64,000 nucleotides of DNA from Domibacillus sp. PGB-M46. GTDB taxonomy: Bacteria > Bacillota > Bacilli > Bacillales > Domibacillaceae. The notes below the pieces were generated by a model that saw nothing but the letters and a program-made list of their open reading frames with translations, was not told the DNA's origin and did not search any database. This document shows positions 8,556 through 17,938 of the stretch, piece after piece (the first letter of the stretch is position 1; each line of letters opens with the position of its first letter). Made by a program: the position numbers and the translations under genes. Where the stretch lies: contig NZ_JAKGCR010000002.1 of the NCBI RefSeq assembly GCF_022668875.1, positions 339,843 through 403,842 on the forward strand. Direction: 5' to 3'.

Positions 8556-9229
8556 ATTGTGCCGTCCACAAATTTATAGCCAATTCCCCAAACGGTTTCA
8601 ATGGAGGCTCCTTCGTGCTTCAATTTCATCCGCAATGTTTTAATATGTGTATCTACTGTTCGGGTGCCGCCCCTGTACTCTGTTCCCCAGACGGTTTCAA
8701 GCAGTTCTTCCCGTGAAAAAATCCGCCCCCGGTTTTTTGCAAGAAGAACGATCAAGTCAAATTCTTTCATTGTCAGCCCGACGGCTGTACCGTCCACCTT
8801 TACCGCCCGGGAATGAATATCGATCAAAAGAGTTTGGTGCTGGATCGTTTCCCGTTTATCCGTCGAAGAGCCGAATCGCCGAAGCACTGCTTGAATACGG
8901 GCAGTCATTTCTCCAGGAGAAAAGGGCTTCACAATATAGTCATCTCCTCCAAGCGAAAAGGCGCGCACCTTGTCCCACTCTTCTCCGCGTGCGCTCAAAA
9001 AAATAATGGGGATATCGCTGTAAGAACGGATGGCTTCGCACACCGCAAAACCATCGCGCCCCGGCATCATAATATCCAGCAGTATAAGGTCCGGCTTAAG
9101 CTCTTTTAATTTTTCTTCCGCTTCTTCTCCACTTAAAGCTGAGCTAACGGTGTACCCGGCATTTTCCAGATACATCGTGACCAAATCCACCATATCCTGC
9201 TCATCATCTACAACTAATAAATGCGTCAT
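8552..9229 (-). CDS. OmpR/PhoB-family response regulator
   Basis: A 225-residue regulator: receiver domain with phospho-acceptor Asp52 in LILLDIMMPG, conserved Thr/Ser and Lys positions (FLSARGEEWD, DDYIVKPFSP), then a winged-helix DNA-binding domain (LTMKEFDLIVLLAKN, GTRTVDTHIKTLRMKL). The ATG at 9229 is chosen because GAAGGTG lies six bases upstream; a TTG further upstream lacks a ribosome binding site. Only one base separates it from the upstream lipoprotein stop codon, so the genes are cotranscribed. It is the obvious candidate to bind the TTCACA direct repeats upstream of the operon. Confidence 0.9.
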   Translation of the reverse strand: MTHLLVVDDEQDMVDLVTMYLENAGYTVSSALSGEEAEEKLKELKPDLILLDIMMPGRDGFAVCEAIRSYSDIPIIFLSARGEEWDKVRAFSLGGDDYIVKPFSPGEMTARIQAVLRRFGSSTDKRETIQHQTLLIDIHSRAVKVDGTAVGLTMKEFDLIVLLAKNRGRIFSREELLETVWGTEYRGGTRTVDTHIKTLRMKLKHEGASIETVWGIGYKFVDGTI

Positions 9230-9230
9230 C

Positions 9231-10175
9231 TCATTCACCTTCTTCAACAAAAATCATAAATGGTCCTTTACCTATATCAATAGTCTTGCGTTTTTGGAGT
9301 GTTTTTTCTTCATACAAAGAAAGTGTCCCGCTGTCATAGCCGGCTGAAAAAATAGTTTTTCCAAGTACGGCAATGGCGAATGGGTTGGCCGGCGCGTCCG
9401 TTTGTGCCGCCAATTTTCTTTCCGGATCAAAAGCAAACAGCTTATTCGATCCATGGCTCGCGGCATACATAAACCCGCTTTTTGAAGCAAAAGCAATGGG
9501 CATGACCGGTGCATCTGCTGTTCCAGTCAATGAACCGGTTTCAAGTGAATAGACATGAATGGTTTCACCGGCACGAGCCCCAACCCCATGGCCGCCAACC
9601 CACAGCTCATTTTTTTCTTTATTTACAGCTAATCCAGTCGAAGACGTTGGGATGGCGAATTCCCGGGTAATGCGGTGTGTGTGTACATCCAATTCTGATA
9701 GTACCGTATCCCGGTAATTAATAATATACAATTTCCCTTCATATTCAAGCATGTTCATCGGGTAATGCCCCGTTCGTGTTTTTTTTGTTTCCCGGCCTTC
9801 GCTATTTAAAAAATGGACCGCTCCGTCTTCCTTTACTGAAAGCGCTACTTCATTTGTTTCTTTCACATAAGCCGCACCTGTCACTCCTTTTGGCACTTTC
9901 CACTCCGCAAGCTCTTTGCCCGTCTTAACCGAGTAAAGCGTGGCATGAGTAAGTTCTGTGCCGTACAAAAGCATTTTATCGTCAAACAGAAGACTGCCTG
10001 TGTATGGTTCGTTAAACGCCCACTCAGCAAGTATGGTCCCATCGGGTGCGATAAAGGTTATGCCCGGCTCTTTAATGGTTAAAACAGCGGCAAACTTATC
10101 TGCATGAACCGGCTTAAACGCTTCGCGGCCGCAGCCGGCAAGCAGCAAAAGCATGACCAGTATAATACTCCTCAC
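9231..10175 (-). CDS. beta-propeller lipoprotein
   Basis: A 314-residue exported lipoprotein, lipobox LLAGC with Cys15 when started at GTG 10175. The rest is a YncE-like beta-propeller: repeated strands such as KLYIINYRDTVLSELDVHTH, NELWVGGHGV and FMYAASHGSNKLFAFDP. No enzymatic motif is visible. The GTG start is preferred because CAGGGAGG lies nine bases upstream; the in-frame ATG at 10205 overlaps the promoter -10 and has no ribosome binding site. First gene of the operon with the response regulator, kinase and FixH-like lipoprotein. It may sense or present a ligand to the kinase (inference). Confidence 0.75.
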   Translation of the reverse strand: MRSIILVMLLLLAGCGREAFKPVHADKFAAVLTIKEPGITFIAPDGTILAEWAFNEPYTGSLLFDDKMLLYGTELTHATLYSVKTGKELAEWKVPKGVTGAAYVKETNEVALSVKEDGAVHFLNSEGRETKKTRTGHYPMNMLEYEGKLYIINYRDTVLSELDVHTHRITREFAIPTSSTGLAVNKEKNELWVGGHGVGARAGETIHVYSLETGSLTGTADAPVMPIAFASKSGFMYAASHGSNKLFAFDPERKLAAQTDAPANPFAIAVLGKTIFSAGYDSGTLSLYEEKTLQKRKTIDIGKGPFMIFVEEGE

Positions 10176-10203
10176 TTTTATGCGCCTCCCTGCTTTTCCT
10201 TTC

Positions 10204-10246
10204 ATTATAGGGATTGGGTGTGAAATAAGTGTGAAGATTATTTGAA
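10204..10246 (-). promoter_or_regulatory. operon promoter with TTCACA direct repeats (OmpR/PhoP-type box)
   Basis: On the minus strand TTCAAA, TTCACA and TTCACA recur with exactly 11-bp periodicity (10246, 10235, 10224), nine bases before a perfect TATAAT (10209-10204). There is no TTGACA-like -35, so the promoter probably needs an activator. TTHACA-N5-TTHACA is the known layout for PhoP and related OmpR-family regulators. The most distal repeat overlaps the U-tract of the yhgE terminator. Confidence 0.65.
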
Positions 10247-10267
10247 AAAGACGGCTGAAGCCGTCTT
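10242..10267 (-). terminator. terminator of yhgE
   Basis: AAGACGGC/GCCGTCTT stem with a TTCA loop and a TTTTTC tail on the minus strand, starting at the yhgE stop codon. Confidence 0.85.
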
Positions 10268-12548
10268 ACGCTGCTTCAAGCCGTCCATATTGCTTTTTGT
10301 ATTGGCCGCGGAAATACAAAGCAGTTACCAGTATATTAAACAAGGCAAACCCCACTAAAACAGCGGCATTCTGCCACATAAATGTGTAATCACCACTTGA
10401 AATAACGGCTCTAAATGCATTGATCGAATAAGCCATTGGCAAAAAGCTGGTCAAGTGCTGCAGTGCTTTCGGAATAAGCTCAAGCGGGAACGTTCCGCCG
10501 CTCGCTGTCAGCTGGCTGATCAAAATCAGCACTGCTGCAAAACGGCCTGGATTGCCTAGAATCGTGGCCAGCATTTGAATAAGCGTCATAAAAGCAGCGC
10601 TCGCGATAAACGCTAGTATGAAAAAGCGCGATACGCTTTGCACTTGCAGATGAAGCACCTCAAGCAAAAAAATCGATGCAGCTGCAGCCTGACACGCACC
10701 GACAAGCAGAAAGACACCAAGCTTTCCACGAAACCAGGCAAGTCCGCTTTTCGGCTGCTCCGGCGCTTCTTTGAGCGGGAAAATAATCGTCAGCATAATT
10801 GCACCAACAAACAAGCCGAGTGACAGCATATAAGGCGCCATGCCTGTTCCGTAGTTTGGCACTTTGTGTAAGGATTCTTTTTCTACCTGCACCGGTTCTG
10901 CCATCATATTATACGTATCATCATCAGCTTTCACATCTCCTGCTTCCCCCGCTGCTTTTGACAATTCCGCCTCCAATTTTTTTGTTCCTTGTTCCAGATC
11001 AGCAGATCCTCTGGCGAGCTCCGCAGAACCGTCAGCCAGCTTCCCTGCTCCCTCAGATAACTGACGGGACCCGCCGGCAAGCTCCGATAATCCAGCTGAG
11101 AGGTCACCCGCTCCTTTTGCCAGTGTATCGGCTCCTGCTTTCGCTTCGGCTGTTTTTTCGGTCAGCGTGTTTAATCCAGTTACGAGTGTCCCGCTGCCTG
11201 ATTGAAGCTTTTTCGTGCCTTCATTTAATGCAGCGGCTCCCGACTGGAGGTTCCCAAGACCCGCCTGCAGCTGCTGCTGGCCTTTTTGTATCTCTCCAAG
11301 TCCTGCCGATAATTCATCCAGCTTGCCAGGCATCGTTTGTGAAACGGTTCTATTTAACTCCCTTGCTCCTGATGCAATCTGGCCGCTTCCACTTTGCAGC
11401 TCGTCAACCCCCGCTGAAATGCCTTCATTTAACTTTTCCTGCTGCGCAGCCATTTTTGTTTGCATAGCCGTAATCTGTTCTTCTGTCATTACCTGTGACA
11501 ACACCGGCAGCAGCTCATCCATTTGGGCTTTTTGCGCTGCACTGATTTGACTTTTCAAATTTGCTTCAAATTGCTCCATGCCAGCATTTAATTCATCTGC
11601 GCCTGAAGCAAGAGAAGCCGCTCCATCTGCCAGGGCTGGAACCTGTTCACGAAATTGGTCTACGCCGCTTTTTGCAGCAGCGGTTCCGTCTATCAGCTTC
11701 GGCATACTGTCATTTGCTGATGCAAGACCGTCCTTAAGAGAAGCCGACCCGGCAGCAAGCTGATCGATGCCCGCCTGCAGATTCTGTCCTCCGTCTGCAA
11801 GCTTTGCCTGTCCGTCTGCAAGCTGACTAAGACCGCTGGAAAGAGAAGCCGCTCCGCTTGCGGCCTCCTTCGATCCTTCCCTTGCTTTGTCTACTCCCGA
11901 AGCAAACGAAACCGAATTATTCGCGAGATCGGCCAGATTTTTTTTCAATTCACTCGTCCCTTTTGTTATGTTCAGTGCGCCTTCGTCAAGCTTTTCGGCT
12001 CCTTTTCCAGCTTCTGTATAACCGTCTCCCATTTTCTTAACAGCGTCAAACATCGACTTTGCGTACGTTTTTGTGACGTCCTTTTGAATAGATGCGCGAA
12101 TTTCTTTCATCGCAGACTGGCCAATTTGCGAGGAAACAAAATTGTAGCTTTCATTTGGCGTATAAATTAATTCAAGCTTTTTCGGTTTTGCATCCATTAA
12201 CGTCGTAGCGTTTTGAGAGAAGTTTTCAGGTATTTCGATCATCATATAATATTCCTGCTGTTTTAAACCGTCGATTGCTTCTTTTTTGGTGACGATGCGG
12301 AAATTAAAATCATTGCTTTTTTGGAGCTCTTTTTCGAGGCCATCACCAATATGAAGGCTTTCTCCTTCGTAATCCGCTCCCTTATCGTTATTGACAACTG
12401 CAACCGGCAGCTGATCCAAATGTCCGTATGGGTCCCAAAATGCCCATAAAAAAACACCAGAATACAAAAGCGGAATCAGCATAATGGCAATGATCGAAAT
12501 GCGCAGCATTCGATTTTGGCTGATCTCTTTTATTTCTTTCCAAAACAT
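10266..12548 (-). CDS. yhgE: YhgE/Pip-family membrane protein
   Basis: A 760-residue protein with one N-terminal membrane segment (about 16-36), a very long extracellular region, and five to six C-terminal membrane segments (about residue 580 onward), the ABC-2-like C-terminal domain. The extracellular part, roughly 180-560, is a chain of short repeats built on xxLxxGxxxL (for example LADGQAKLADGG), predicted as a long coiled coil. The family includes phage-infection protein Pip and is related to EsaA of type VII secretion. ATG at 12548 has TAAGGAGGTAATCAT upstream. It is controlled by the adjacent TetR gene: a perfect palindrome lies directly before the ribosome binding site. Same pairing as yhgD-yhgE in B. 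subtilis. Confidence 0.9.
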   Translation of the reverse strand: MFWKEIKEISQNRMLRISIIAIMLIPLLYSGVFLWAFWDPYGHLDQLPVAVVNNDKGADYEGESLHIGDGLEKELQKSNDFNFRIVTKKEAIDGLKQQEYYMMIEIPENFSQNATTLMDAKPKKLELIYTPNESYNFVSSQIGQSAMKEIRASIQKDVTKTYAKSMFDAVKKMGDGYTEAGKGAEKLDEGALNITKGTSELKKNLADLANNSVSFASGVDKAREGSKEAASGAASLSSGLSQLADGQAKLADGGQNLQAGIDQLAAGSASLKDGLASANDSMPKLIDGTAAAKSGVDQFREQVPALADGAASLASGADELNAGMEQFEANLKSQISAAQKAQMDELLPVLSQVMTEEQITAMQTKMAAQQEKLNEGISAGVDELQSGSGQIASGARELNRTVSQTMPGKLDELSAGLGEIQKGQQQLQAGLGNLQSGAAALNEGTKKLQSGSGTLVTGLNTLTEKTAEAKAGADTLAKGAGDLSAGLSELAGGSRQLSEGAGKLADGSAELARGSADLEQGTKKLEAELSKAAGEAGDVKADDDTYNMMAEPVQVEKESLHKVPNYGTGMAPYMLSLGLFVGAIMLTIIFPLKEAPEQPKSGLAWFRGKLGVFLLVGACQAAAASIFLLEVLHLQVQSVSRFFILAFIASAAFMTLIQMLATILGNPGRFAAVLILISQLTASGGTFPLELIPKALQHLTSFLPMAYSINAFRAVISSGDYTFMWQNAAVLVGFALFNILVTALYFRGQYKKQYGRLEAA

Positions 12549-12564
12549 ATGATTACCTCCTTAT

Positions 12565-12587
12565 TGACCAAATCGTTCATTTGGTCA
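12565..12587. promoter_or_regulatory. palindromic operator upstream of yhgE
   Basis: TGACCAAAT, five bases, ATTTGGTCA: a perfect 9-bp inverted repeat just upstream of the yhgE ribosome binding site. A related 23-bp sequence precedes yhgD (13199-13221), so this is most likely the YhgD binding site. Confidence 0.75.
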
Positions 12588-12610
12588 TTTTATTTCAAAA
12601 AGAAAGCCCC

Positions 12611-13183
12611 TTACCGGGACAGTCCTTTAAATATAAACAGCTCAAACAGTTTGGCAATTTCTTCTTTTGACAGCGTGCGGCCGCGCCGCTCCCAGTCTGC
12701 TACGAGCGTAACATAAAGCTTCAGCATCACAAAAGCCGCTATCTCAGGATCTGTATGCTCAATTTCATTTTTCTCCATCGCTTCTTTCGCTTTAGCGGCA
12801 ATATAAGCGACAATGGCATCCTCCATTTTTTTTAATGCCTCGGCTGCTGCGGGTGTTCCCATTTCCTTTTCTTCCTGGAACAGCTTGATCGCAAGTTGAT
12901 GCTTTGTGCGGAAAACAAGCATTTCAAACAGCGCCAGATAAACATTTTCCTGGAAGGAATGTGCCGGGTCAATGACGGCTTCCGCTGCCTCTTTCATTTC
13001 TTCGATCAATGTCACCCAAATATCTTGAAATAGTTCATCTTTATTTTTAAAAAAAGTATAAATAGTCCCTTTGCCGACATTGGCCAGTTTCGCCACCTGA
13101 TCCATTGTGGTGGCCTTGTAGCCAAACATTGTAAACGATTTTGTTGCGGCTTCAATAATATCTTTTTTCCGTTCCGACGCCAC
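12611..13183 (-). CDS. yhgD: TetR-family repressor YhgD
   Basis: A 190-residue TetR regulator. The helix-turn-helix spans about residues 8-55 (IIEAATKSFTMFGYKATTMD, then VAKLANVGKGTIYTFFKNKDELF); the rest is a helical ligand domain with no identifiable effector. GTG 13183 is chosen because AGAGGTGGAGAA precedes it; the longer reading from 13222 would run through the operator. It sits directly upstream of yhgE and is expected to repress both genes through the TGAC...GTCA palindromes. Orthologous context to yhgD in B. subtilis, next to the hem genes. Confidence 0.88.
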   Translation of the reverse strand: MASERKKDIIEAATKSFTMFGYKATTMDQVAKLANVGKGTIYTFFKNKDELFQDIWVTLIEEMKEAAEAVIDPAHSFQENVYLALFEMLVFRTKHQLAIKLFQEEKEMGTPAAAEALKKMEDAIVAYIAAKAKEAMEKNEIEHTDPEIAAFVMLKLYVTLVADWERRGRTLSKEEIAKLFELFIFKGLSR

Positions 13184-13198
13184 TTCTCCACCTCTTTT

Positions 13199-13221
13199 TG
13201 ACCAAAATAACGATTCAGTCA
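13199..13221. promoter_or_regulatory. palindromic operator upstream of yhgD
   Basis: TGACCAAAATAACGATTCAG plus TCA: the outer TGAC/GTCA half-sites and spacing match the perfect operator before yhgE, the inner bases are less symmetric. It lies just upstream of the yhgD ribosome binding site, fitting autorepression. Confidence 0.6.
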
Positions 13222-13262
13222 ATTAGTTCTGATGCTTATTTTATGCTCCCCGTCTTTGCTTG

Positions 13263-13296
13263 TCAACAAAAAATCCCGCCAAAGAACGGCGGGATA
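13263..13296 (-). terminator. terminator of hemEH
   Basis: ATCCCGCC/GGCGGGAT stem followed by TTTTTTG on the minus strand, four bases after the hemH stop codon. Confidence 0.88.
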
Positions 13297-13300
13297 GATA

Positions 13301-14245
13301 TTATAATTTTCCTTCTTCCTTTAGGTGCTTCATGACTACAGCACCAAGCGCCTCAATAAATTCCGGATGGGCATTTGGCATGGCTGGACGGTAATATCCA
13401 GCACCGATTTCGTCTGTGACAACCCGGCATTCATAGTCATTATCGTACAGCACTTCAAGATGATCAGCAACAAATCCGGCCGGCACGTACATAAACGCTT
13501 TATAGCCATTTTGCTCATACAAATCACGCGTTAAATCCTGAACATCCGGGCCAATCCATGGCTCCGGCGTATTGCCGGCACTTTGCCAGCCAACAGCATA
13601 CTGCTCAACGCCCGCTGCGCCGGCAATTAAGTCGGCTGTTTCTTTCAGCTGCTGTGGATACGGATCACCCGCTGCAATGATTTTTTCCGGCAGGCTGTGC
13701 GCGGATACAATCAACATAAAGTTCTTTCTTTCTTCCTCGCTCATCGTTTGAAGCGTTGCTTCAATCTGATCTGCCCAGTATTGAATAAATTTAGGCTCCT
13801 GATACCAGCTTTCAATTGACGTAATAGAAGGTCCGTTAATATTCGCTGACTCTTCAGCCGCCCGCTTATTATATGACTTCACACTAAACGTAGAGAAGTG
13901 CGGCGCTAATACGATAGAAACAGCTTCCTCAATGCCGTCCTGCTTCATTTGATGTACAGCATCCTCAATAAAAGGCTCGATGTGCTTTAAACCAATATAC
14001 AGCTTGAATTCGATTTCCTGCTGCATATTGTTTAAGAAATCCGTAAGCTTCTGTGCCTGCTCTTCGGTAATTTTAGCAAGCGGCGAAATACCGCCAATGG
14101 CTTCATAGCGGCTTCGCAAATCTTCCAGCGCTTCCTCTGACGGCTTGCGGCCGTGCCTGATATGCGTATAGTATCGTTCAATATCTTCTTCTTTATAAGG
14201 CGTCCCATACGCCATCACAAGAAGGCCCATCTGTTTTTTAGTCAT
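13301..14245 (-). CDS. hemH: ferrochelatase (coproporphyrin III ferrochelatase type)
   Basis: A 314-residue HemH/CpfC enzyme that inserts ferrous iron into the porphyrin. Family motifs include [10 protein letters not shown] at the N-terminus, [14 protein letters not shown] with the metal-binding His (near residue 183), [10 protein letters not shown] around residue 212, and [19 protein letters not shown]. Firmicutes enzymes of this length use coproporphyrin III. It follows hemE with 77 bases between them and ends in a strong terminator; the hemY gene that follows hemH in B. subtilis is absent here (see findings). Confidence 0.95.
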   Translation of the reverse strand: MTKKQMGLLVMAYGTPYKEEDIERYYTHIRHGRKPSEEALEDLRSRYEAIGGISPLAKITEEQAQKLTDFLNNMQQEIEFKLYIGLKHIEPFIEDAVHQMKQDGIEEAVSIVLAPHFSTFSVKSYNKRAAEESANINGPSITSIESWYQEPKFIQYWADQIEATLQTMSEEERKNFMLIVSAHSLPEKIIAAGDPYPQQLKETADLIAGAAGVEQYAVGWQSAGNTPEPWIGPDVQDLTRDLYEQNGYKAFMYVPAGFVADHLEVLYDNDYECRVVTDEIGAGYYRPAMPNAHPEFIEALGAVVMKHLKEEGKL

Positions 14246-14322
14246 GCTGCTTCCACCTCGTTTGATTCATTGCTTCTTTTGTCTAGTATGACATGAAAAA
14301 AAGATTCTTTAAAATAAATGGT

Positions 14323-15354
14323 TTATCGTGCTGTATATTCATGAATAAATGCAGTCAGACGCTTTAATGTATCCGGATTTACTTCCGGGAATACACCGTG
14401 CCCAAGATTGAAAATATGGCCCGGTGATGCCAGCCCCTGATTTAAAATCGCCTTCGTGCGCTCTTCAATGACTTCCCACGGAGCCAGTAAAATGGCAGGG
14501 TCCAGATTTCCCTGCAATGTTTTGGTCAAGCCCATTTCCCTTGCTTCGGCGATTTGGGTGCGCCAGTCGAGTCCGACTACATCAAGCGGAAGGTCATGCC
14601 ACTCTTTTGCTAAATGGCTCGCGCCTACTCCAAACATGATCAGCGGCACTCCTTCTGAACGAAGCTCGCTGAAAATCCGTTCCATCACCGGTTTAATAAA
14701 CGTCCGGTAATCAGATACGTTTAGCGCACCTACCCACGAATCAAAAATCTGTATGGCTTTGGCGCCTGCTTTAACTTGGGAACGAACATATGTAATCGTC
14801 ATATCCGCCAGTTTATCCATAAGCGCGAACCATGCTTTTGGCTCCGCGTACATAAATGCTTTTGTTTTATTGTAGTTTTTGGATGGCCCGCCTTCGATCA
14901 TATAACTGGCCAGCGTAAAAGGCGCACCGGCAAAACCAATTAATGGGACGTTCAACTGCTCTTCTGTCAGCAGCCGGATGGTCTCAAGCACATAAGGCAC
15001 GTCGCTTTCCGGGTCGATCTCTCCAAGTTTTTCCACATCCTGCAGCGAGCGGATCGGATTGGATATCACCGGGCCAATGCCGGATTTGATATCTACATCT
15101 ACTCCAATAGACGGAAGCGGGGACATAATATCTTTATAAAGAATCGCTGCATCAACATCGTACTGCTCAACCGGCAGGCGTGTAACATACGCACAAATTT
15201 CCGGATGGTGTGTAATTTCAAACAGCGAATATTTTTCCTTCAGCTTCCGGTATTCCGGCTGTGAACGTCCTGCCTGTCGCATAAACCAGACAGGTGTATA
15301 GTCTGTTTTTTCTCCCCGTGCCGCTTTTAAAAATGTATCATTCAAATGCCTCAT
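14323..15354 (-). CDS. hemE: uroporphyrinogen decarboxylase
   Basis: A 343-residue HemE: the signature [16 protein letters not shown] near residue 21-36, the second signature [17 protein letters not shown] around residue 144, and the C-terminal [19 protein letters not shown]. It converts uroporphyrinogen III to coproporphyrinogen III. ATG 15354 is preceded by GAAAGGTGGCTCTCAATCCAT. First gene of the hemEH unit and divergent from hmoB, the usual Bacillus arrangement. Confidence 0.96.
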   Translation of the reverse strand: MRHLNDTFLKAARGEKTDYTPVWFMRQAGRSQPEYRKLKEKYSLFEITHHPEICAYVTRLPVEQYDVDAAILYKDIMSPLPSIGVDVDIKSGIGPVISNPIRSLQDVEKLGEIDPESDVPYVLETIRLLTEEQLNVPLIGFAGAPFTLASYMIEGGPSKNYNKTKAFMYAEPKAWFALMDKLADMTITYVRSQVKAGAKAIQIFDSWVGALNVSDYRTFIKPVMERIFSELRSEGVPLIMFGVGASHLAKEWHDLPLDVVGLDWRTQIAEAREMGLTKTLQGNLDPAILLAPWEVIEERTKAILNQGLASPGHIFNLGHGVFPEVNPDTLKRLTAFIHEYTAR

Positions 15355-15525
15355 ATGGATTGAGAGCCACCTTTCAACTATGACAGATTAGAATTACTAT
15401 TATGTATTATAGCTTACAATATGGTACTTTTCACTAAAGAGGTGTACTGTTCGCAAATTTGCCAAAATAATGTGTGGAAATTGGAAAGAAGGGTACAAAA
15501 AAAGATATACTAGAACGTGAGGTGA

Positions 15526-16041
<516 letters not shown>

Positions 16042-16071
16042 CAGCCAGGGGGGACACCCCCTGGCTTCTTG
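16042..16071. terminator. terminator between hmoB and the PAP2 gene
   Basis: GCCAGGGG/CCCCTGGC stem followed on the plus strand by TTCTTGCCGTTTTT. Confidence 0.75.
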
Positions 16072-16077
16072 CCGTTT

Positions 16078-16659
16078 TTATGCCTGAAGGCGGCGATTAA
16101 GCCGCTTGTTTAAGAAAAAAGCAATCAGCAGAAAAATGCCGCCGCCCAGCAGCCAGCCAGCTGCTACATCCGTCGCATAGTGGGCATGACCCGCTACCCG
16201 GCTGGCGCCTGCTAAAAACGCAAGCAGCAGTGCAGCCGCATAAAAAGACATGGTTTTTTTCACATATAAACAAAGAAAGTAGGCCACAAACAAATAAAAA
16301 ATAAGACCGATCATGGCATGGCCGCTGACAAAGCTGAACCCATCTTCTCCATGCGGAAAGGGCGGCCGCTCGCGGGCGACCCACTCTTTCAATGCTTTAT
16401 TTAATACATTTCCGAGTCCTACACCAATCAAAACGGCCGTCATACCTGCTATGTTTCGCTTCCAAAACAGAAATACAATAAGCAGAATAGCCCCCCCTGT
16501 TAAAACAGCTTGAGAGCCAAGCACGCTGAAATGGGTGAAAAAAGAATTTCCATCAAAAGCATTGAGCATAGCACGGTCAATGCCTGATGCCCAGCCAGAA
16601 TCAAATCCAAACAATAAAACCGAAAATAAAATGAAACAAACTAAACTAATCCGAAGCAC
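16078..16659 (-). CDS. PAP2-family membrane phosphatase
   Basis: A 193-residue protein with about five membrane helices and the three PAP2 catalytic motifs: KEWVARERP (KX6RP, about residues 91-99), FVSGHAM (SGH) and SRVAGHAHYATD (SRX5HX3D). Such enzymes dephosphorylate lipids such as undecaprenyl pyrophosphate or phosphatidylglycerol phosphate, with the active site facing outward. GTG start at 16659. Monocistronic and convergent with hmoB. Substrate not assignable. Confidence 0.88.
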   Translation of the reverse strand: MLRISLVCFILFSVLLFGFDSGWASGIDRAMLNAFDGNSFFTHFSVLGSQAVLTGGAILLIVFLFWKRNIAGMTAVLIGVGLGNVLNKALKEWVARERPPFPHGEDGFSFVSGHAMIGLIFYLFVAYFLCLYVKKTMSFYAAALLLAFLAGASRVAGHAHYATDVAAGWLLGGGIFLLIAFFLNKRLNRRLQA

Positions 16660-16729
16660 CCTCTACACCCCTGTATGTTTTTCAACAGTGTAGCATGACC
16701 AATGAACTAGCACCATACAAAACCCTCTT

Positions 16730-17938
16730 TTAAAAGCGATTCATTTTTTTCAACCGGCCTGGTGTGTATATCCAAACAAAGAAAAGCGTAAACGTAACAG
16801 ACGCCGACAAAACAATAGTGGCTTCCAGCCATCCGCCTGACAGAGCGGCAATGCCGAATACAGCCGATTGAATCAGCAGTACACGCATCAGCAAAAGCTG
16901 AAGTGCCCTTTGCTTTCCTTCTTCCCCTTCTGGATAAAGTTTCGGCCAGATCAGATAGCCGTGTTTGACCCAAATAGGCAGTAATTGAAATCCGGTTAAG
17001 TACAAAAAGAGCAGCGCAGAAATGAGCTGAATCGGCAGCAGGCCGCTAAAGGTGATAATCAATGCAGCGATCACAGTCAGCCGGACAAACAATCCAATAT
17101 ATTCATTCAACCGCACAAAGGTCCGGAAAAGCAGATACGTGTACGTGCCCTTTTCTGGTCCCGGCAGCAGGCCATCCAGCCAGGCACGGCGCTTTACCGT
17201 TCCACGCAAATGCGGAACATCCGTAAACATATTTGCCAGCCGGTAAAAAGCCGCCATTCTTTTTCCTTCAAGCTCAGCTAGCAGTTCCCATTTTAAAGGA
17301 CGGTTTCCGAGCCGTCTTATGTAAAACAGCCATAGCAGTCCAAGCAGCACAGCGGCACCGGCCCCTACATACTCTGTTAAAAAAACAGCCGATAGAAAAG
17401 AGACGTTCAGCAGAAAACGAACTGCCATATCCATTGTTCGTGTTTGGCCTGCCAGCGTGTTTAACGCACGAAAACGACAAAATAAATTCCAGATCTTCGC
17501 GGCCAAAACAGCGCTTAAAAATACAAAAAAGTTTTCATATCCTGTTCCCGCGGTTTTTGCATACATCGGCATAGCAAAAGCCAACAGCGCAATGAGTACA
17601 TAGCTTTGTGCTGCAAAGCTCGTCCACACCGCTTTTTGGAAATAAGCTTTTAACTCACTTTCAAGCGGAAGCAGGTACACCGTATCAGGCGGCTTTATAT
17701 AGGTATAAACGGGGCTCCAGGCAAGCACTGCACCGAGCACAGCTGCCATAATAAAAGGGGCCGGAAATGATTCATCAATGGTGCGTATCCAACCGCTGTA
17801 ATAGTACAAAACCGCCCCAAGCGCAAAAACGAGCACAAAAGCCAGATGATCATTAAACATATAACGTGTATACTTGCGGATTTCCGCATAATATGCGGAA
17901 GCACGTTCTTTAAACAAATCGTTCGCTGAAAACTTCAT
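16730..17938 (-). CDS. ecsB: ABC transporter membrane subunit EcsB
   Basis: A 402-residue EcsB-family permease with roughly ten membrane segments. N-terminal DLFKERASAYYAEIRKYTRY and the DTVYLLPLE segment near residue 76 are family hallmarks. With EcsA it forms an exporter that in B. subtilis affects protein secretion, competence, and intramembrane proteolysis by RasP, and in S. aureus exports pheromone-like peptides. Start overlaps the ecsA stop by four bases. The third gene of the B. subtilis operon, ecsC, is not next to it but at 41.7 kb on the other strand. Confidence 0.92.
   Translation of the reverse strand: MKFSANDLFKERASAYYAEIRKYTRYMFNDHLAFVLVFALGAVLYYYSGWIRTIDESFPAPFIMAAVLGAVLAWSPVYTYIKPPDTVYLLPLESELKAYFQKAVWTSFAAQSYVLIALLAFAMPMYAKTAGTGYENFFVFLSAVLAAKIWNLFCRFRALNTLAGQTRTMDMAVRFLLNVSFLSAVFLTEYVGAGAAVLLGLLWLFYIRRLGNRPLKWELLAELEGKRMAAFYRLANMFTDVPHLRGTVKRRAWLDGLLPGPEKGTYTYLLFRTFVRLNEYIGLFVRLTVIAALIITFSGLLPIQLISALLFLYLTGFQLLPIWVKHGYLIWPKLYPEGEEGKQRALQLLLMRVLLIQSAVFGIAALSGGWLEATIVLSASVTFTLFFVWIYTPGRLKKMNRF

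Noticed and set aside
10799..11467. Long plus-strand open frame (222 codons) opposite yhgE
   Set aside because: It is the antisense shadow of the repetitive yhgE coiled-coil region, has no ribosome binding site and an implausible Leu/Pro/Ser-rich composition.
15362..15440. PerR or Fur box between hemE and hmoB (CTATTATGTATTATAG)
   Set aside because: The palindrome has the wrong centre spacing (7-2-7) and several mismatches to either consensus; left unassigned.
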